Shown piece by piece: positions 6,192 through 9,240 of a stretch of DNA of 9,240 bases. The position numbers and the translations under genes were made by a program. Each line of letters starts with the position of its first letter. Within the stretch, counting starts at the first letter, position 1. The notes beneath the pieces were generated by a model, which did not search any database, was not told the DNA's origin, and saw only the letters and a list, made by a program, of their open reading frames with translations. The DNA is from CBDTTW01 sp965363675 (GTDB lineage Bacteria > Bacteroidota > Rhodothermia > Rhodothermales > DASSAV01): assembly GCA_965363675.1 (NCBI GenBank), contig CBDTTW010000120.1, forward strand, positions 1 to 9,240, read 5' to 3'.

Positions 6192-7817
6192 ATGAACTTC
6201 GTCGTCTACCTGCTCCTGCTCCTCGGGCTTTTCCTCGCCCCCGCCGACGGCGGCGACCACGACGCCCGCACGCATCAGGGCATGGACGTGCTGCACTACC
6301 GCTTCGCCCTGACGCTCTCGGACGCCTCCGACGAAATCCAGGGCGAGGCCCGCATCCGGCTGCAATTTACGGCCCCGGAGGTCAAAGAAATCACGCTCGA
6401 CCTTCAGGGGCCGACCGCCGACGGACGCGGCATGCGCGTCGAGAGCGTCGAGGGCGGCGGCGGAAAGGCGCTCGCCTACCGCCACGAGGGCGACCGCCTC
6501 CGCATCACGCTCGCGGCGCCGCGCCGCCGGGGCGCCGCCGACTCGGTGGTGGTGCGCTACCACGGCATCCCCGCCGACGGGCTCATCATCTCGAAGAATC
6601 AGCACGGCGCGCGCACGTTCTTCGGGGACAACTGGCCCAACCGGGCGCGCCACTGGCTGCCGACCGTGGACCACCCGAACGACAAGGCCACCGTCGAGTT
6701 CGTCGTGACCGCCCCGGCCCCCTACCAGGTCGTCTCGAACGGCGCCCCCATCCTCGAAACCGCCGGCGACGCGCGCGGCCGGCGCGTCTCGCTCTGGCGC
6801 AGCGCCGCGCCGCTGCCCACCAAGGTCATCGTCATCGGCGCGGCGCGGTTCGTCGTCGAGGCGCGCCCGCCGGTGGGCGGCATCCCCCGGGCCAACTACG
6901 TGTTCCCGGAGGACCGCGAGAAGGGGCTGCGCGGGTTTGCGCCGACGGACTCGATCCTGGCATACTTCGTGCGGCGCCTCGGGCCGTACCCCTTCGAGCG
7001 GCTCGCCAACGTGCAGAGCAAAACGCGCTACGGCGGCATGGAGAACGCCGGAGCCATTTTCTACCCCGAGGCGGTGGTCGCCGAGGGCACGCCGGAGGAT
7101 CTGCTGGCGCACGAGATCGCTCACCAGTGGTTCGGCAACGCGGTCACCGAAACCGACTGGCGGCACGTCTGGCTGAGCGAGGGCTTCGCTACGTTTCTCG
7201 AAGAGCACTACCTGGAGCACCGCTACGGCCCCGAGGTGCACCGCCGCCGCATGGACGAGGCGCGCAGCCTGGTCGTGCGCTACATGAAGCAGCACCCCGG
7301 CGCCGTCGTCGTGGACAGCACGTACGCGCAGCCGGAGGAGGTCTTGCAGCCGCTCACGTATCAGAAAGGAGCGTGGGTGCTGGAGATGCTGCGCTACGAA
7401 GTCGGCGAGGCGGCTTTCTGGAAGGGACTGCGCGCGTACTACGCCGCCTTCCGGGACGGCAATGCCTCCTCGGCCGACTTCGAGGCCGCGATGGAGCGCG
7501 CCTCGGGGCAGGACCTGACGGAGTTTTTCCGCCAGTGGCTCTACGCGCCCGGCTACCCGGTGCTCGATGCCCGCTGGCGCTACGACGCCGCCCGGGGGCG
7601 CGTCGAGATGACCGTGCGGCAGGCGCAGGCGCCGTGGCCGCTGTACCGCTTCCCGCTGGAGATCGGCCTCGGGGCGCCGGGCGCGCTCCGCACCGAGCGC
7701 GTCGAGGTCCGCGCGGCCGAGCACACGTTTACCTTCGAGGCCGCCGCGCCGCCGCAGACCGTAGTGCTCGACCCGGGCGGCAAGCTGCTCATGCTTCAGC
7801 GGATCGCCGCCGAGTAG
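6192..7817 (+). CDS. Exported M1-family zinc metallopeptidase (aminopeptidase)
   Basis: 541 residues from ATG 6192. Residues 1-17 are a hydrophobic signal sequence (MNFVVYLLLLLGLFLAP), with no lipobox Cys, so the protein is probably periplasmic or secreted. Residues about 30-225 form the N-terminal beta-rich domain. The catalytic domain has the aminopeptidase motif GGMENAG (281-287), the zinc motif HEIAHQW (H307, H311; catalytic Glu 308) and the third ligand E330 in LSEGFATF; Y390 in PLTYQKGAW fits the transition-state tyrosine. All key residues are present, so it should be active, cleaving N-terminal residues from peptides. The usual NEGFA reads SEGFA. At 541 residues it is shorter than aminopeptidase N: after the catalytic domain there is only a small beta-sandwich (about 455-541) and the large alpha-helical C-terminal domain is missing, as in many short M1 enzymes of Bacteroidota. 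It is divergent from the Nudix gene and convergent with the TerB-like gene. Confidence 0.97.
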   Translation: MNFVVYLLLLLGLFLAPADGGDHDARTHQGMDVLHYRFALTLSDASDEIQGEARIRLQFTAPEVKEITLDLQGPTADGRGMRVESVEGGGGKALAYRHEGDRLRITLAAPRRRGAADSVVVRYHGIPADGLIISKNQHGARTFFGDNWPNRARHWLPTVDHPNDKATVEFVVTAPAPYQVVSNGAPILETAGDARGRRVSLWRSAAPLPTKVIVIGAARFVVEARPPVGGIPRANYVFPEDREKGLRGFAPTDSILAYFVRRLGPYPFERLANVQSKTRYGGMENAGAIFYPEAVVAEGTPEDLLAHEIAHQWFGNAVTETDWRHVWLSEGFATFLEEHYLEHRYGPEVHRRRMDEARSLVVRYMKQHPGAVVVDSTYAQPEEVLQPLTYQKGAWVLEMLRYEVGEAAFWKGLRAYYAAFRDGNASSADFEAAMERASGQDLTEFFRQWLYAPGYPVLDARWRYDAARGRVEMTVRQAQAPWPLYRFPLEIGLGAPGALRTERVEVRAAEHTFTFEAAAPPQTVVLDPGGKLLMLQRIAAE

Positions 7818-7830
7818 GCCGGCGCGGCCT
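7816..7830. terminator. Inverted repeat filling the gap between two convergent genes
   Basis: AGGCCG and CGGCCT (6-bp perfect arms) surround a 3-base GCG loop. The repeat starts inside the TAG stop of the peptidase gene and ends one base before the TGA stop of the TerB-like gene. It could end transcription from both sides, but neither side has a T-tract, so a classical intrinsic terminator is not shown. Confidence 0.4.
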
Positions 7831-7831
7831 C

Positions 7832-8620
7832 TCAGACGAGGCGCCGGGCGCCCCACGCGGCGGCCAGGCGGCGGATGAGCGCCTGCTCGCCGTCCACCAC
7901 CTCGCCGTCGGCCGAGGCGATGCTCGTCAGGTCGTCGAAGAGCGCGGGAAGCTGGTGCGCGGGCACGCCCCGGCGCACGGCCTCCACGGCCTCGTCGAAG
8001 GTGCGCCCGGCAGAGGCCCCGACGACCGTCTGCACGATCTCCAGGGTGTAGGGCGCGGGCGCGTCCGGCGCCCACTCGGCCAGCTTGCGCCCGATGAGTT
8101 CGGCTTCTTCCTCGCTCAGGCGCTCGTCGGAGGACCGGGCGAGGGCGACGTAGATCAGGGCGAGGTCGTGCAGGAGAGTCCAGTCGCTCCCGGCGTCGAG
8201 GGGCAGGATGCTCCAGGGCTGCTCCGCCGGGAGGTTTTCGGCGAGGCCGGTCTGCACGTCCCAGGCGCGGCTGATCCGGCCGATGAAGGCGCTCTCCTCG
8301 TAGAGGAAGCGGCCGTCGGCGAGGGCGACCTGCGACAGGTCGTCGAGCACCTTGCGGCGCTCCTCCGGCCCGAGCGCCGCCTTGACGCCGGAGAGGGCGG
8401 CGTCGAGGTGCTCGTCCTCGACCTGATTCACGTAGCTTTCGAGCGCGCTCTTGAGCGCCGCCGCCACGGTGACCGTGCTCACGTCCTCCCACTGCTGGAG
8501 GCACTGGGTGATCGCCTTGACCTCGTCGTGGCTGATGTCGTCGTCGGTGCGGTGCGCCAGGGCGATGTATATGTAGGCCAGGTGGTTGAGAATGCTGCGT
8601 CGGGCGGGGGTCGGTTCCAT
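7832..8620 (-). CDS. Two-repeat TerB-like protein
   Basis: 262 residues from ATG 8620 to TGA at 7832-7834; soluble, all-helical, acidic, with no signal peptide. It is an internal duplication. Repeat 1 (about 11-121) has LNHLAYIYIALAHRTDDD...EVKAI and, 60-70 residues on, VALADGRFLYEESAFIGRI. Repeat 2 (about 148-257) has LLHDLALIYVALARSSDE...EAELI, then IASADGEVVDGEQALIRRL. The ADG-x(3-5)-E motif with acidic residues at helix starts is typical of TerB-like domains, named for the tellurite-resistance gene terB but widespread in proteins of other, mostly unknown, functions and sometimes metal-binding. I see no other ter genes, so a tellurite role is not implied. The frame continues open to 8842, but that extension is Pro/Arg-rich and overlaps the divergent hydrolase gene; the ATG at 8620 sits just before the first conserved helix. 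Confidence 0.85.
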   Translation of the reverse strand: MEPTPARRSILNHLAYIYIALAHRTDDDISHDEVKAITQCLQQWEDVSTVTVAAALKSALESYVNQVEDEHLDAALSGVKAALGPEERRKVLDDLSQVALADGRFLYEESAFIGRISRAWDVQTGLAENLPAEQPWSILPLDAGSDWTLLHDLALIYVALARSSDERLSEEEAELIGRKLAEWAPDAPAPYTLEIVQTVVGASAGRTFDEAVEAVRRGVPAHQLPALFDDLTSIASADGEVVDGEQALIRRLAAAWGARRLV

Positions 8621-8671
8621 GCGTGGCTTTGGGTGAGGGCAAGGGGGCGCGGCGTGCGCGCGGTTTTCCGT

Positions 8672-8685
8672 GCGAATCGGTTCGC
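8672..8685. repeat. Inverted repeat in the leader of the TerB-like gene
   Basis: GCGAA and TTCGC perfect 5-bp arms with a 4-base TCGG loop, 52-65 bp upstream of the 8620 start. It could be an operator or an mRNA hairpin; no regulator is present to support either. Confidence 0.35.
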
Positions 8686-8710
8686 GGCCTTTAGGATCCG
8701 GGCTCGCCAG

Positions 8711-8741
8711 AATGTAACAAGGGGCGCGCGCCGGGGCGCAA
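8711..8741 (-). promoter_or_regulatory. Candidate promoter for the TerB-like gene
   Basis: On the minus strand TTGCGC (8741-8736) and TACATT (8716-8711) are separated by 19 bases, a loose match to a -35/-10 pair and also to the Bacteroidota TTG...TAnnTTtG layout. Predicted start of transcription is near 8704, giving a leader of about 84 bases that contains the 8672-8685 inverted repeat. The match is weak but is the AT-richest spot in the region. Confidence 0.3.
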
Positions 8742-8752
8742 CGATCCGTTGA

Positions 8753-8768
8753 CGCCGGCAACCCGGCG
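8753..8768. repeat. Inverted repeat upstream of the alpha/beta hydrolase
   Basis: CGCCGG and CCGGCG perfect 6-bp arms around a 4-base CAAC loop, 25-40 bp before the hydrolase start, overlapping a TTGACG (8749-8754) that has no matching -10 at the usual distance. A regulatory role is possible but unproven. Confidence 0.3.
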
Positions 8769-8792
8769 GGGGGCCGCCTCGTAAGCAGCGGC

Positions 8793-9240
8793 ATGCCGAA
8801 CTCCTTCCGCACACGTCGTATCGCCGTCGGCGAGCACCGCATCCTAACGCGCTGGAGCCGCGCCCGCCGCCCCGGCGGCGGCCTGCCCGTGGTGCTGGTG
8901 CACGGCTACGCCGCCTCGGGCAAGTACATGATCCCGACGCTGCGTGCGCTTGCGGCCGACCACGACGTATACCTGCCTGATTTGCCCGGCTGGGGCGGCA
9001 GCTCGCGCCCGCCGGCGGCGCTGGGCGTGGCCGAGCTGGCCGACGTGCTTTCGGACTGGATGGAGCAGATGCGGATTCCGCGGGCGGCCTTTGTCGCCAA
9101 CTCCTTCGGATGCCAGGTTGCGACGATGCTGGCGGTGCGGCGCCCCGACCGGGCGGCCTGCCTGCTGCTCATCGGCCCTACCATCGACCGCTCGGCCCCC
9201 GGCGCGCTCGCGCAGATCTTGCGGCTCGGGCGCGTAGCCC
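8793..9240 (+). CDS. Alpha/beta hydrolase (3' end outside window)
   Basis: The frame is open from ATG 8793 to the window edge, giving 149 residues with no stop. The fold signature is clear: VVLVHGYAASGKY (33-45) is the strand and oxyanion-hole loop of alpha/beta hydrolases; DLPGWGGSS (63-71) is the usual loop after the next strand; VANSFGCQ (101-108) is the nucleophile elbow with Ser at 104 (bases 9102-9104). The elbow reads A-N-S-F-G where the usual GxSxG has Gly first. The catalytic acid and His would be in the missing C-terminal half. There is no signal peptide, so it is cytoplasmic. Its class (esterase, haloperoxidase-like or C-C hydrolase) cannot be told from this half. No clear ribosome site precedes the ATG. 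It is divergent from the TerB-like gene, with 172 bp between the starts. Confidence 0.93.
   Translation, partial: MPNSFRTRRIAVGEHRILTRWSRARRPGGGLPVVLVHGYAASGKYMIPTLRALAADHDVYLPDLPGWGGSSRPPAALGVAELADVLSDWMEQMRIPRAAFVANSFGCQVATMLAVRRPDRAACLLLIGPTIDRSAPGALAQILRLGRVA

Noticed and set aside
7832..8620. A tellurite-resistance locus
   Set aside because: Only TerB-like domains are seen, with no TerC, TerD or related genes; the domain is widespread outside ter clusters.
6108..8642. Upstream extension of the Nudix frame to about 1010 codons on the minus strand
   Set aside because: It lies antisense to the M1 peptidase, which has intact catalytic motifs. The Nudix fold begins right at the ATG at 6107.
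7127..8752. A 541-codon plus-strand frame spanning the end of the peptidase and the TerB-like gene
   Set aside because: It has no motifs, runs out of frame through one gene and antisense through another, and has an Arg/Gly-rich composition.
8621..8842. Longer N-terminus for the TerB-like protein
   Set aside because: The extension is Arg/Pro-rich, unlike the rest, would cover the candidate promoter and would overlap the start of the divergent hydrolase.

Overview
This is a very GC-rich (roughly 70% by eye), densely packed stretch of bacterial chromosome. It holds seven protein genes, five complete and two cut by the window edges. The best lineage guess is the Bacteroidota/Rhodothermota group (Salinibacter, Rhodothermus, Rubricoccaceae-like). 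The reasons are a small secreted protein matching the DUF4783 family, which is largely confined to that group; a short secreted M1 peptidase of the type common there; and a general lack of clear Shine-Dalgarno sites in front of the genes. I see no RNA genes, CRISPR arrays, insertion sequences or other mobile-element signs. No intergenic gap exceeds about 175 bp.

Layout, left to right. (1) 1-843, +: the exported C-terminal part of a ChbG/YdjC-type carbohydrate deacetylase, whose start lies outside the window. (2) 840-4919, -: a 1359-residue multi-span membrane sensor histidine kinase; its stop codon overlaps that of the deacetylase tail to tail. (3) about 5000-5437, -: a small exported DUF4783-like protein just upstream of the kinase and likely co-transcribed with it. 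(4) 5610-6107, -: a Nudix hydrolase with a perfect Nudix box. (5) 6192-7817, +: an exported M1-family zinc metallopeptidase, divergent from the Nudix gene. (6) 7832-8620, -: a two-repeat TerB-like protein, convergent with the peptidase; a 15-bp perfect inverted repeat fills the gap. (7) 8793 to the window end, +: an alpha/beta hydrolase, divergent from the TerB-like gene and cut at its C-terminus.

How the genes relate. The Nudix, DUF4783-like and kinase genes run in the same direction and could form one transcript, but gaps of 172 and 80 bp with several inverted repeats suggest internal control. The closest functional link I can propose is between the exported DUF4783-like protein and the kinase, which exposes three separate segments outside the cytoplasm. 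No response regulator is present for the kinase. The other genes look like ordinary housekeeping or envelope enzymes. I did not find an obviously new multi-gene system; the most notable items are the size and architecture of the kinase, its small exported neighbour, and the duplicated TerB-like protein.
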